This document shows, one piece after another, positions 26,098 through 35,077 of a stretch of 62,464 bases of DNA. Below the pieces are notes generated by a model. That model was not told where the DNA came from and searched no databases. It saw nothing but the letters and a program-made list of their open reading frames with translations. Position 1 is the first letter of the stretch. Every line of letters begins with the position of its first letter. Source of the stretch: an uncultured bacterium (GTDB lineage: Bacteria; Actinomycetota; Coriobacteriia; Coriobacteriales; Coriobacteriaceae). The position numbers were made by a program, and so were the translations under genes. The stretch lies in assembly GCA_905216145.1 (NCBI GenBank), contig CAJMST010000011.1, positions 1 to 62,464 of the forward strand, given 5' to 3'.

Positions 26098-26319
26098 ATG
26101 GAGAGGAAGATTGCGAATATCGATGAGTTCAAAATGGACGAGAACGAGGTCCCGATGCTCCCAGCGGGACTGAGGGAGGAAGGAAACCTTTACGTCCTCC
26201 CCGACGGGCGTTACCTCCCCTGCGGACTCTACAGGACCGCGGACGGCGATTCGCTCATTTATGAGCCGTTCGAGCTCAGCACCTTCGGGCAGATGCTTGC
26301 TCAATTCAAAGAGTGCTAG
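26098..26319 (+). CDS. Small conserved-looking protein, 73 aa
   Basis: A 73-aa soluble acidic protein with GGCTGGAGGCGCC directly upstream of the ATG, a near-ideal ribosome binding site. The sequence contains VLPDGRYLPCGLYRTADGDSL, a beta-hairpin-like pattern, and has no membrane segment. No family is recognised. It starts 32 nt after the ADP-ribosylglycohydrolase gene and is probably translated from the same message. Confidence 0.65.
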   Translation: MERKIANIDEFKMDENEVPMLPAGLREEGNLYVLPDGRYLPCGLYRTADGDSLIYEPFELSTFGQMLAQFKEC

Positions 26320-26462
26320 AGGCTTGATTGCCCGTTAGATCGACACTGTTCCAAATCATGGGATGGGCAGGATGTCTCCCACCGCGGCCCGTGAGGTAAA
26401 ATCTTGATTGCCGCGGAATCCGCCTGCGGGCAACGCTCCGATCTCCGATTGGGGTGAAGCCT

Positions 26463-26555
26463 ATGAACTTGTTTCTTGAAATCCTGCGCCTCTCGATGTA
26501 TGTGACCGGCATTGCCCGGAACCTCTACTCGATCTGGCGGGAATATAAGCAGTAA
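26463..26555 (+). CDS. Possible 30-aa hydrophobic peptide
   Basis: A short ORF (MNLFLEILRLSMYVTGIARN then LYSIWREYKQ) with GGGGTGAAG 4 nt upstream of ATG and a hairpin terminator 23 nt after the stop. It could form one amphipathic or membrane helix ending in charged residues, like small type I toxins. No homologue is recognised, and a chance ORF is possible. Confidence 0.4.
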   Translation: MNLFLEILRLSMYVTGIARNLYSIWREYKQ

Positions 26556-26577
26556 CGGATAGCGAAGGGAGTCATGA

Positions 26578-26605
26578 AAAGGGCCGGTTGCAGCCGGCCC
26601 TTTAG
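26578..26605. terminator. Hairpin terminator, possibly bidirectional
   Basis: AAAGGGCCGG pairs with CCGGCCCTTT around a 6-nt loop. The minus strand continues with TTTTC and the plus strand with TTTAG, so it may act in both directions. Confidence 0.7.
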
Positions 26606-26819
26606 ACGATAATACCTGCGTTGCCCGCGCTTCCGAAGTGTGACTAGCTAAGGAGCGGGTTCCGCGGCACAACCTGATTTTACCCAGCGAGGCGGATCTT
26701 TTGCAGCCGCTCCACCGTTTATTTACATCTACCGCCACAAGCGGATTCCGCGCGAACGAGAGCAAAGAAACAACGCCGGCGCGGCCAACAGAACAGACAA
26801 TCCATGCGACCAAAGAAAT

Positions 26820-26869
26820 AGAAAAGCGCCCGCGGCCTCGGTTCCCCACCCAGGTCTAGGCGCTTTTCT
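26820..26869. terminator. Long hairpin, probably a bidirectional terminator
   Basis: AGAAAAGCGCC (26820-26830) pairs with GGCGCTTTTCT (26859-26869); an inner helix of CCTxGGT with ACCxAGG closes the loop. Each strand ends in a T-rich run. Confidence 0.65.
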
Positions 26870-27185
26870 TGACACCATCGCACCACATCCGCCATCGCCT
26901 CCGGCCCGACACTCATAAAAATGCAAGCGGGAAACGACCTCAAGATCACCAACAACAGCTTCAAGCAAGCGCTTGGGCAACTGTCACAACACGAGCGCCT
27001 GTAAATAGGAGCCAGTTTAATAAGTAAGAGAGCCTTGCCACCAATTGTCATTCGGGCACGATCAGCCAATAGGCCAAATGGCAACTAACGGGTGTCAGAT
27101 ATACCAATATACGCAAGATTAACTGCTAGAATGCAATGGTGGACAGGCTCACCAACGTCGTGGAAGCATAAGGTAAGGAGTGCGC

Positions 27186-30100
27186 ATGATTGCTGTCGAT
27201 TACAGCTCCTCAACGTCATTTAATGAGGATGCTTTCGAACAAGGCATCATTGACCACTTGCAAACGAGTCTGGGGTATGAGCACCTCTATGGACCTGATG
27301 TCGCTCGTTCCTCCGACGCGTTTGACGACGCCTTCCTACCTGACGTCATCGGACCCGCCCTTGAGAGCATTAACCCCACGCTCAATCGACGCGCGATTGA
27401 TGCCTCAATAACTAGACTAAAGGAAATCGAAGGCAGCGACCTCATCGCCAAGAACAGCATCTTTATGGATATGCTTCAGAACGGTGTAGAGACAAGCTGG
27501 TTTGACGGCAAAGAAGAGCATACAGACATCGTGCGCTTGGTCGATTACGACAATCCCGAAAAGAACAGCTTCCACGTTGTTAACCAGTGGACCTACATCG
27601 AGCGTGGCACCAACAAACGTCCAGATGTCATCGTATTCGTCAACGGGCTTCCACTCGTTCTCTTTGAATTGAAGTCACCCGCTCGTGCCGACGCTGACAG
27701 CGAAGATGCCTACCAACAGATTCAAAACTACAAACGACAGATTCCATCGCTTTTCGTGTACAACGCCTTCTGCGTCACCAGCGACATGCTTCACACCAAG
27801 GTTGGCACGATCACCGCCAACGAGTCACGCTTCGTTGAGTGGAAGAGCGTCGATGGGAGCTACGAGGCCACCCAGTACGCCGATTGGAAAACCCCTCTGG
27901 ACGGCATGTTCCCCAAGGAGCGGCTCATCGACATCCTGAAGAACTTCATTCTGTTCTCCGAGGACGCGAAAATCCTCGCGGGATACCATCAGTACTTCGC
28001 GGTGAACAAAGCGCTCGAGAGCGTGCATGAGGCCATCGGCGGTGACGGCAAGGGCGGCGTCTTTTGGCACACGCAGGGCTCGGGAAAGTCGCTTTCGATG
28101 GTTTTCCTTGCCCATCTGCTCGAAGAGAAACTCGACAGCCCGACCATCGTGGTGATTACCGACCGCAACGACCTCGACTCGCAACTGTTCGCGCAGTTCT
28201 CCAGATGCTCAGATTTCCTGCGCCAGACGCCCGTTCAGGCGCAGAGCCGCGCCGATCTTGCGCAGCAGATCTCGAGCCGCCGCGCCAACGGCATCATTTT
28301 CACCACTATGCAGAAATTCGAGGAGGAGGCCGTCGCCCTTTCCGAGCGCACGAACGTCGTCGTGATGGTGGATGAAGCGCACCGCGGGCAGTACGGGTTC
28401 GAAGAGAAATACGACCGTGACGGCAAGAAGCACACGGGCACCGCGTTGCTCATCCGCCGCGCCCTTCCGAATGCGACCTTCATCGGCTTTACCGGTACCC
28501 CTATTTCTGCCGAAGATCGATCGACTCGCGATGTTTTCGGCGATTATATTGACGTCTACGACATGACTCAGGCAGTAGAGGACGACGCAACTCGACCCGT
28601 GTTCTACGAGAGCCGCGTCGTCGCGCTCAAGCTGGATCAGGGTATCCTTGCAAAAGTTGACGATGAGTACGAAAAACTCACCGAGCAGGCTAATGCCGAA
28701 ACCATTGACGCAAGCAAGCGTAACTTTGCAAATCTGGACGCCGTTCTAGGTGCACCAGAAGTCATTGACGCCCTATGTCAGGACATCGTAGAGCACTATG
28801 AAACCAACCGTGCGCACGAACTCACCGGCAAGGCAATGATCGTTGCGTATTCGCGCCCCGCCGCCATGGCTATATATCAACGTATATGCGAGCTGCGGCC
28901 CTCTTGGAAGGACGAGGGCAAGCTCGGCGTTGTCATGACCATGGGCAATCAGGACCCCGAGTGGTGGTTCGACGTCGTAGGCAATAAGGCCTATGTGAAG
29001 GAGATGGCAAAGCGCTTTAAGGATGACGCCGACCCGCTCAAAATCGTAATCGTCGTAGACATGTGGCTCACCGGTTTTGACGTGCCGAGCCTTGCCACTA
29101 TGTATGTGTATAAACCCATGCGCGGATATAACCTGATGCAGGCAATCGCACGCGTAAACCGAGTATATAAAGACAAGGTTGGCGGATTGGTTGTTGACTA
29201 CGTAGGCATAGCCAACGCCCTTAAACGCGCCATGAAGGACTACACCAAACGCGACCAAAAGAAATACGGCGACATGGATATCGGGAAAACCGCCTATCCC
29301 AAGTTCTTGGAAAAACTGGCGGTCTGTCGCGACAAAATGTTCGGATACGATTATTCGGAATTCATGAGCACCGAGTCCGCCGCACGTCGAAGCGAACTCA
29401 TAACGGGTGGAGTAAATCATATCCTTGCACCCGGCGACGAAGATATCACCCGCGACTTTGTTGAGCAGGCAGGAGTCATGCTCAAAGCCTATGGACTCGC
29501 CAAAAGTCACGCAACAGACATGCAGCGCATCGAGGCTGGCTATTTCCAGGTTGTTCGAGAGCTTATCCTTCAGCTCACCGAGCAGGGCGGCACCCGCAGC
29601 AAAAACGGAGGCAAACTTACCCTTAAGCAGGTAAATGACCGCATCAATGCACTACTCGAACAGAACATCGTCCATACCGACGGCGTAATAGACTTGTTTA
29701 AGGTGGAAGACGAAACCGTTTCGATTTTTGATCCCAAGTTTCTGTCGAGCCTCTCGCGTATGAAAGAGAGGAACCTGGCTTACGAGCTGTTGAAAAAACT
29801 CATCGACGACCAGATTAAGGGCTACCGCAGAAAGAGCATAACGCAGGCAAAAAAGTACTCGGAACTCATGCAAAGCATGGTAAATGGCTATCTCAACGGG
29901 CAGCTCACAAACGCTGAGGTATTCGAAGAAATGCTCAAGATGGCGAAAGAGATGCTTTCCGAAAACCAAAAGGCAAAGGCGCTTGGGCTTAGCGAAGAGG
30001 AGTTTGCGTTTTACGAGGCGCTAACACAACCGCAGGCAGTCGCCGACTACTATCGCGAAAGAAATGACGAGCTGGTCGCCATTACGCAAGAGCTCGCTGC

Positions 30101-30275
30101 GAAGATGCGCGAAATGCGCACGGTCGATTGGCAGAAAAAGCAAAGTGCTCGTGCTGCTATGCGTGTTGCAATCAAGCGCCTGCTCAAACATCATAAGTAT
30201 CCGCCAGAGGGCATGGAGTCGGCACTGGTCACCGTGATGGATCAGTGCGAACTCTGGGCCGACAATGCAGCATAG
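27186..30275 (+). CDS. hsdR: Type I restriction enzyme R subunit
   Basis: The motor and nuclease subunit of a type I restriction-modification complex: it translocates and cuts unmodified DNA. The 1029-aa protein has the nuclease domain with VLFELKSP (Glu and Lys near 159-161), the helicase Walker A GSGKS (about 297-301), MVDEAHR (about 394-400), FTGTPIS (about 436) and the VDMWLTGFDVPSL segment near 625. The type IC (EcoR124-like) family is the best fit. The ATG at 27186 has AAGGAG 5 nt upstream; a GTG two codons earlier is poorly placed. It is followed after 14 nt by hsdM. Confidence 0.96.
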   Translation: MIAVDYSSSTSFNEDAFEQGIIDHLQTSLGYEHLYGPDVARSSDAFDDAFLPDVIGPALESINPTLNRRAIDASITRLKEIEGSDLIAKNSIFMDMLQNGVETSWFDGKEEHTDIVRLVDYDNPEKNSFHVVNQWTYIERGTNKRPDVIVFVNGLPLVLFELKSPARADADSEDAYQQIQNYKRQIPSLFVYNAFCVTSDMLHTKVGTITANESRFVEWKSVDGSYEATQYADWKTPLDGMFPKERLIDILKNFILFSEDAKILAGYHQYFAVNKALESVHEAIGGDGKGGVFWHTQGSGKSLSMVFLAHLLEEKLDSPTIVVITDRNDLDSQLFAQFSRCSDFLRQTPVQAQSRADLAQQISSRRANGIIFTTMQKFEEEAVALSERTNVVVMVDEAHRGQYGFEEKYDRDGKKHTGTALLIRRALPNATFIGFTGTPISAEDRSTRDVFGDYIDVYDMTQAVEDDATRPVFYESRVVALKLDQGILAKVDDEYEKLTEQANAETIDASKRNFANLDAVLGAPEVIDALCQDIVEHYETNRAHELTGKAMIVAYSRPAAMAIYQRICELRPSWKDEGKLGVVMTMGNQDPEWWFDVVGNKAYVKEMAKRFKDDADPLKIVIVVDMWLTGFDVPSLATMYVYKPMRGYNLMQAIARVNRVYKDKVGGLVVDYVGIANALKRAMKDYTKRDQKKYGDMDIGKTAYPKFLEKLAVCRDKMFGYDYSEFMSTESAARRSELITGGVNHILAPGDEDITRDFVEQAGVMLKAYGLAKSHATDMQRIEAGYFQVVRELILQLTEQGGTRSKNGGKLTLKQVNDRINALLEQNIVHTDGVIDLFKVEDETVSIFDPKFLSSLSRMKERNLAYELLKKLIDDQIKGYRRKSITQAKKYSELMQSMVNGYLNGQLTNAEVFEEMLKMAKEMLSENQKAKALGLSEEEFAFYEALTQPQAVADYYRERNDELVAITQELAAKMREMRTVDWQKKQSARAAMRVAIKRLLKHHKYPPEGMESALVTVMDQCELWADNAA

Positions 30276-30289
30276 GGAGTTAAAACAGC

Positions 30290-31813
30290 ATGGCTAAAAG
30301 CAAGGCTAAGGACACCAAGAAGAACACGGCCGACGTTGGCTTTGAGGCTCAACTGTGGAACGCCGCAGATGTGCTGCGTGGCAATTTGGACGCTGCCGAG
30401 TACAAAAACGTCGTATTAGGCCTCATTTTCCTGAAGTACCTCTCGGACCGTTTCGACGAGCGCTACCTAGAGCTCGTCGCAGAGGGTTACGGCGACGAGG
30501 AAGATCGTGACTGCTACATGGAGCAGAATGTCTTCTTCGTTCCCGAAGAAGCACGCTGGGCGAACATCTCACAGGCGGCGCATACGCCCGAAGTTGGCCA
30601 GATCATCGACAATGCCATGCGCGCCATCGAGCGCGAGAACGACAAGCTCAAAGACGTGCTGCCCAAAAACTTCGCTCGTCCCGAACTAGATAAGCGGCGC
30701 TTAGGCGACGTCGTTGACTTATTCACAAACGTACAAATGACCGATAACGAGAGCGAGAAAGACCTGTTAGGGCGCGCATACGAATATTGCCTGCAGAAAT
30801 TCGCATCAATGGAAGGCAAAAACGCCGGCGAGTTCTATACGCCGTCGTGCATCGTGCGCACGCTGGTTGAAATCCTCCAGCCTTTCCACGGTCGCGTGTA
30901 CGACCCCTGCTGTGGCAGCGGAGGCATGTTCGTGCAGTCCGCCGCCTTCGTCGAGCACCATGGCGGCAACGTGGTTCAGGACATCACCATCTTTGGTCAG
31001 GAAAGCAACCCCACCACGTGGAAGCTCGCAAAGATGAACCTCGGTATTCGCGGCATCGAGGCTGATTTGGGCAACTATGCAGACACCTTCAGCGCCGACC
31101 AGCACAAGAATGAAAAGTTTGACTATGTGTTGGCAAACCCGCCCTTCAACCTCAAGAACTGGGGCGGCGAAGCGCTACAGGAAGACGTACGTTGGAAGTA
31201 CGGCATGCCGCCCACGGGCAACGCTAACTTCGCTTGGATGCAGCATATGATTTGGCATCTTAACGGCACGGGCAAGATTGGCCTCGTATTGGCAAACGGG
31301 TCGCTCTCGAGCCAGACGAGCGGCGAGGGCGATATTCGACGCGCTATCATAGAGGACGATTTGGTCGAGGGCATTGTAGCCATGCCGGGGCAGCTGTTCT
31401 ACAGCACCCAAATTCCCGTATGCCTGTGGGTCCTGAACAAGAAGAAGGCTCAGTCCGGCAAGACGCTATTCGTCGATGCCCGCGAAATGGGCACCATGGT
31501 CTCTCGCAAACTACGCGAGTTTACCGAAGAGGACATCAACAAAGTTGCATCCGCATTCGATTCCTTCCGCAAGGGCGAGTTCGAGCCCGTGAAGGGGTTC
31601 AGCGCCATAGCGGATTTGGATGAAATCGCCAAGCAAGATTTCATCCTGACGCCCGGTCGCTACGTAGGCATTGCCGAGGTCGAAGACGACGGTGAGCCGT
31701 TTGATGAGAAGATGACACGCCTAACCAGCGAGATTTCAAAGTGCTTTGAAGAGTCCAACCGCTTGCAGGAGCAGATTAAGAAGAATCTGGAGGCGATTGG
31801 TTATGGGATGTAG
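30290..31813 (+). CDS. hsdM: Type I modification methyltransferase M subunit
   Basis: N6-adenine DNA methyltransferase, 507 aa. It has an N-terminal HsdM helical domain (about residues 15-150), the SAM-binding motif I DPCCGSGGMF (about 205-214) and the catalytic motif IV ANPPFN (about 282-287). It needs an HsdS subunit to recognise DNA. The last codons overlap the next gene: the hsdS start ATG (31803) lies 11 nt inside hsdM in another frame, giving translational coupling. It belongs to the hsdRMS operon. Confidence 0.96.
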   Translation: MAKSKAKDTKKNTADVGFEAQLWNAADVLRGNLDAAEYKNVVLGLIFLKYLSDRFDERYLELVAEGYGDEEDRDCYMEQNVFFVPEEARWANISQAAHTPEVGQIIDNAMRAIERENDKLKDVLPKNFARPELDKRRLGDVVDLFTNVQMTDNESEKDLLGRAYEYCLQKFASMEGKNAGEFYTPSCIVRTLVEILQPFHGRVYDPCCGSGGMFVQSAAFVEHHGGNVVQDITIFGQESNPTTWKLAKMNLGIRGIEADLGNYADTFSADQHKNEKFDYVLANPPFNLKNWGGEALQEDVRWKYGMPPTGNANFAWMQHMIWHLNGTGKIGLVLANGSLSSQTSGEGDIRRAIIEDDLVEGIVAMPGQLFYSTQIPVCLWVLNKKKAQSGKTLFVDAREMGTMVSRKLREFTEEDINKVASAFDSFRKGEFEPVKGFSAIADLDEIAKQDFILTPGRYVGIAEVEDDGEPFDEKMTRLTSEISKCFEESNRLQEQIKKNLEAIGYGM

Positions 31814-32381
31814 AGTCGCACTTGGTGACGTTTGTAGCTTCTACCGCGGCGCCAGCGTCCCCCGTACCCGCATGTACGATAAGGGTGCCTATCTTTACAT
31901 TCACTATGGAGATCTTTACAAAGGTTTCGACCTACACATCGACGTTGAAGACCCCGCAAAACCCATCCCATACATCCTTAACAACGAAAAGATAAAAGAC
32001 AGTCAGCGTCTCAGAGACCAAGACATCGTATATGTGCTGACCTCAGAGACAGTCGATGATCTTGGTCATGCCTATTTGTTTAACAATCCAAAGGAAAAGC
32101 CTACCATTTCAGGCACCGAAACAACCATCGTGCGCGTCAATCGCCGAGACCTCGTCGTGCCGGCTTACCTCAACTATCTTATGAGCTCTCCGCGCTTTAT
32201 CAGAGAGCTCCGGCAGTACACGAGAGGTATGAAGGTATTCCGTGTCCATCCCAAAGACATGGCACGAATCGAAATCGATTTACCGCAAACTGAGGTTCAG
32301 CATCAAATTGTTTCAATACTTGACGTGATATATGCAAAGCAGCAAGCAAACTCTAAGCTAAATGGCTATTTAGCTGCGTAA
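31803..32381 (+). CDS. hsdS: Half-length type I specificity subunit (one target-recognition domain)
   Basis: A 192-aa protein, about half the usual 370-430 aa. It contains only the first target-recognition domain and the central conserved helix (EVQHQIVSILDVIYAKQQ), then NSKLNGYLAA and a stop. The stop lies immediately after inversion site a (32359-32372). The equivalent helix of the full-length hsdS on the other strand reads NTKLNGYLLELM and continues into a second domain. The gene therefore looks like the fixed 5' half of an invertible hsdS, currently joined to a stop. The gene ends tail-to-tail with the minus-strand hsdS, overlapping it by 29 bp over the site. It may be inactive, or act as a dimer of half subunits. 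Confidence 0.88.
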   Translation: MGCRVALGDVCSFYRGASVPRTRMYDKGAYLYIHYGDLYKGFDLHIDVEDPAKPIPYILNNEKIKDSQRLRDQDIVYVLTSETVDDLGHAYLFNNPKEKPTISGTETTIVRVNRRDLVVPAYLNYLMSSPRFIRELRQYTRGMKVFRVHPKDMARIEIDLPQTEVQHQIVSILDVIYAKQQANSKLNGYLAA

Positions 32382-33456
32382 AATCGACCCTTGAGACGTC
32401 GATCTCGCCCGACATAAGTTTGGGGAGAAGAGCGTCACGAAGAGCAGCCAGTTTTCGGTTCTGTGTCGAATTCTGAACAATCTGTTCTCTCAATGGCTCT
32501 GCAATAGTATTAAACCTCTCGAGATCTCCTCTTGCAGGAATAGGCACGTTCAACGCTTCCAAATCGCCTTTTCCCATATGCGCGACGGTAGTACCAGAGG
32601 CGTAGTTCTGGATGAAAGCCAACAATGGGTTCAATGCCATAAGCAAATAACTTCTTGAAACTCCCGAATTGGCAGCGGGCTCGAACAGGCAAACTCGCTG
32701 ATTCAGTACAGCCATTTCACCCTGCCAGAGACATGGCGTGAATTCGGCATCCATTCCCGCTAAAACGTCACCAGGATGTACGAATACCCTTTTTGGATGA
32801 GCCTCATTTGTCCAATACTGCGGAGAGAAGGTGCTCAAATCACGTATGCGGATCAGGGGATACCCTACCTTTTCCTCGTTAAACAAGGCAGACTTGAACG
32901 CTGCTCCATAAACAACATCAGCAATGTCATAAATTGACCCGAGGGTTAACTTGTTGCAGCAGAAGGAATGTCGGTACTGAACATTCATTAACTCAAGTAA
33001 ATAGCCATTTAGCTTAGTGTTGAGTTCAATTTTATTGTCCAGTAAACCCAGGACGCCAGAAATAGCGGTCTGTGTTTCGTGATCCGGAACACAGACCGGG
33101 CATAGATGAACGTGATTGCGATTTATGCCCGGCACGGCGCTTGCAGTTAAGTAGTCTCGCCATGGAATAGTTTTGAGTAGGTAATAAACGAACTTAGGAT
33201 CATTGCCCTTAAAGTCTGTCGAGTACAAAGACGTATTTAATGGCCAGCAAGCTGCATCAGAGAAAAAAACTTGGCCAATAGTTCCGTAGCGTCCAGTTAC
33301 GACGCATGGACCCTTAACGGCGGCTTCCGAATGCGTGCCCGTTTGTCCCGAAGATGAGAAAACCGGATAGGGGCCATCAACCCTGCTGCTGGAAGGGAGG
33401 TCAAACCCCCTTTTTAGATTAACAATCTCTCCCAAGGTCTTTTGCGTCCAGCTCAT
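32353..33456 (-). CDS. hsdS: Full-length type I specificity subunit on the opposite strand
   Basis: A 367-aa HsdS with two target-recognition domains. The first is at about residues 1-130, the central helix HETQTAISGVLGLLDNKIEL ends in NTKLNGYLLELM at about 137-154, the second domain is at about 165-320, and the C-terminal helix ends ALRDALLPKLMSGEID and TQLNSHLA. Inversion site b (32998-33011) falls in the LNGYL codons and site a in LNSHL, so the whole C-terminal half lies on an invertible 640-bp segment. The ATG overlaps the stop of the recombinase gene (ATGA), with AGGAAG upstream, so the two are coupled. It could supply a working HsdS in trans to the hsdRM genes. Confidence 0.9.
   Translation of the reverse strand: MSWTQKTLGEIVNLKRGFDLPSSSRVDGPYPVFSSSGQTGTHSEAAVKGPCVVTGRYGTIGQVFFSDAACWPLNTSLYSTDFKGNDPKFVYYLLKTIPWRDYLTASAVPGINRNHVHLCPVCVPDHETQTAISGVLGLLDNKIELNTKLNGYLLELMNVQYRHSFCCNKLTLGSIYDIADVVYGAAFKSALFNEEKVGYPLIRIRDLSTFSPQYWTNEAHPKRVFVHPGDVLAGMDAEFTPCLWQGEMAVLNQRVCLFEPAANSGVSRSYLLMALNPLLAFIQNYASGTTVAHMGKGDLEALNVPIPARGDLERFNTIAEPLREQIVQNSTQNRKLAALRDALLPKLMSGEIDVSRVDFTQLNSHLA
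32359..32372 (+). repeat. hsdS inversion site a
   Basis: TAAATGGCTATTTA, with the surrounding 20 bp AGCTAAATGGCTATTTAGCT forming a palindrome around the asymmetric core GGCT. It encodes LNGYL in the plus-strand hsdS and LNSHL in the minus-strand hsdS. Confidence 0.9.
32998..33011 (-). repeat. hsdS inversion site b
   Basis: The same 14 bp as site a in opposite orientation. The shared stretch with site a is 20 bp (CTAAGCTAAATGGCTATTTA). It lies in the LNGYL codons of the full-length hsdS. Confidence 0.9.
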
Positions 33457-34409
33457 TCCAAATACTTCCTGTGCGAAGCTTTCACATTGCTCTGATTAAC
33501 CATGGCGTAGTACATGGTTGTGTCTATTTTCGCATGGCCCAACAGCTTTTGCACCTGCTCTATGGGCATTCCCTTGTCGATTGCATGGGTGGCAAGCGTA
33601 CGGCGAAACTTATGCGGATGAACGCGGTTGATACCGGCACTTCTGCCTAGGTCACGTAAACGGAGCTCTATGCTCCCCACCGTAATACGTCGAGCTGAGG
33701 AATCGAGCGCGACAAATAATGCAGGACTCTTGTCAGCACGGCTCGAAAGATATTCCGTAAGATGAAGCTTAGCGCGCGCATCGAAGTAAACGGGGCGCTG
33801 CTTATTTCCCTTTCCCATTACAAGGCATTCGCGCTCGTGCAGATTGACATCCTTCCTGTCGAGTCGCACAAGTTCGCCAATACGCATGCCCGTCGAAGCG
33901 AGTAGATCAACGATGGCAAGATCTCGCTTGGACTCACAGGCGTCTCGCAATACCTCCAGTTCCTCATCGCTAAGCACCTCTTTGGTTACTTGAGCTGTTT
34001 TGACGCGACGAATGCGCCTTACAGGACTTTTCACAATGTAATCCTCATCTTCAAGCCACGAAAAGAAGCTCGACATGATACGACGTATATTATCGATTGT
34101 GACCTTACTAGAACCGCGTTTCACCTCGTAATCATTGAGATAGCGGCGCAAGTCGTCGCTCTCAACCTGAGTATAGGGCTTAGCAAGCGCTGTGTTCATA
34201 TGCCGTAGGGTTGCCTCATAGTATGCAATGGTTTTAGGAGAGCATCCCTCGACCTCTTTAGCGGTGAGAAAGAGCGCAAGCAGATCTTGCCCTGGCTCTG
34301 TTTGTTTCGGTCCGAGTACCCGTCTAAGCGTAATGGTTAGATGTTTGAGCTGGTGTGGGTCGAGAAGGCCCTGCATTTCCGAAAGTACGGTATTGATGAC
34401 AGTTTCCAC
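33453..34409 (-). CDS. Tyrosine recombinase (Xer/phage-integrase family) linked to hsdS
   Basis: A 318-aa site-specific recombinase with a SAM-like N-terminal domain (about residues 40-125) and a catalytic domain. The catalytic set is complete: Arg176 in STGMRIGEL, a lysine in GKGNKQRP (about 200-204), HKFR (His266, Arg269), His292 in LLGHAKIDTT and the nucleophile Tyr301. The GTG start at 34409 is supported by AAGGA 5 nt upstream. The reading frame is open further upstream into a silent hsdS cassette, so a fusion protein cannot be excluded. Its position between inverted hsdS segments matches the recombinases of phase-variable type I systems, and it should invert the DNA between sites a to d. 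Confidence 0.92.
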   Translation of the reverse strand: METVINTVLSEMQGLLDPHQLKHLTITLRRVLGPKQTEPGQDLLALFLTAKEVEGCSPKTIAYYEATLRHMNTALAKPYTQVESDDLRRYLNDYEVKRGSSKVTIDNIRRIMSSFFSWLEDEDYIVKSPVRRIRRVKTAQVTKEVLSDEELEVLRDACESKRDLAIVDLLASTGMRIGELVRLDRKDVNLHERECLVMGKGNKQRPVYFDARAKLHLTEYLSSRADKSPALFVALDSSARRITVGSIELRLRDLGRSAGINRVHPHKFRRTLATHAIDKGMPIEQVQKLLGHAKIDTTMYYAMVNQSNVKASHRKYLE

Positions 34410-34469
34410 GCTGTTCCTTTCGTCGAGTACGATAGCCACAGTGTGGACGGCGCGTTGTACATAGTGAAG

Positions 34470-34483
34470 TAAATGGCTATTTA
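34470..34483 (+). repeat. hsdS inversion site c
   Basis: The same 14 bp and orientation as site a. The repeat extends: 91 bp from here and from site a are roughly 85 percent identical, because both encode the hsdS C-terminal helix. Confidence 0.88.
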
Positions 34484-35063
34484 GCTGCGTAAGATCGACC
34501 TTCGAGACATCGATTTCGCCTGACATGAGTTTAGGGAGAAGGGCGTCGCGGAGTGCGGCAAGCAGTTCATTTTCAATTGCATTTGCGCAAATCGCTGAAT
34601 AGTATGGCTGAAGCTGGGCGTCAAAAGCGTGCAGACTTTCTTTTGGAGGAATCGGAACCGGAAGGGCATTAAGAATCTTTGTGGTCATACTAGGAACGGC
34701 TGAACCAGAATTCATGGATGCCAGATCGAGTCGCTTGATGAACTGATACGCGTACTTTGCAACGTTGGGGCTTTTAGGCACTGCATAGAACATCGTGTCT
34801 ACCGTCCAAAACTTTTCTCTAACATACATGACATTATTCAACGAACCCTTTCTTGGAATCAGGACAGATTCGCCGCTATAGAGAAAGCGATCGACGGAAC
34901 GCATATAGCCACCGGAGCCATAAACGGGGATATTTCCATCATTAAGTTTTTTGTGATCCTTGCCATACCTGATCTCAAGTAGATCTTCCAGCGCGCCCAT
35001 TGGCCACTCTGCAGCTTGTTCGCCAGCCGCATAGTTTGAATACAGGACGTCGCATGCCTTTAC

Positions 35064-35077
35064 TAAATAGCCATTTA
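35064..35077 (-). repeat. hsdS inversion site d
   Basis: The same 14 bp as site b in the same orientation as site b; it shares 18 bp with site a in inverted orientation (AGCTAAATGGCTATTTAG). It marks the 5' end of the silent cassette. Confidence 0.88.

Larger units (their letters stand above)
26320..27185. other. Long gene-poor gap before hsdR
   Basis: An 866-bp stretch of lower GC. It holds a possible 30-aa ORF (26463-26555) and two hairpins (26578-26603, 26820-26869). The long minus-strand ORFs here have no ribosome binding site and read through the hairpins, so I do not accept them. A TAGAAT -10-like hexamer occurs near 27131, about 50 nt upstream of the hsdR start, without a clear -35. 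Confidence 0.5.

Noticed and set aside
26719..27084. 121-aa minus-strand ORF before hsdR
   Set aside because: No Shine-Dalgarno site and it reads straight through a long hairpin; composition looks random (many Cys and Arg).
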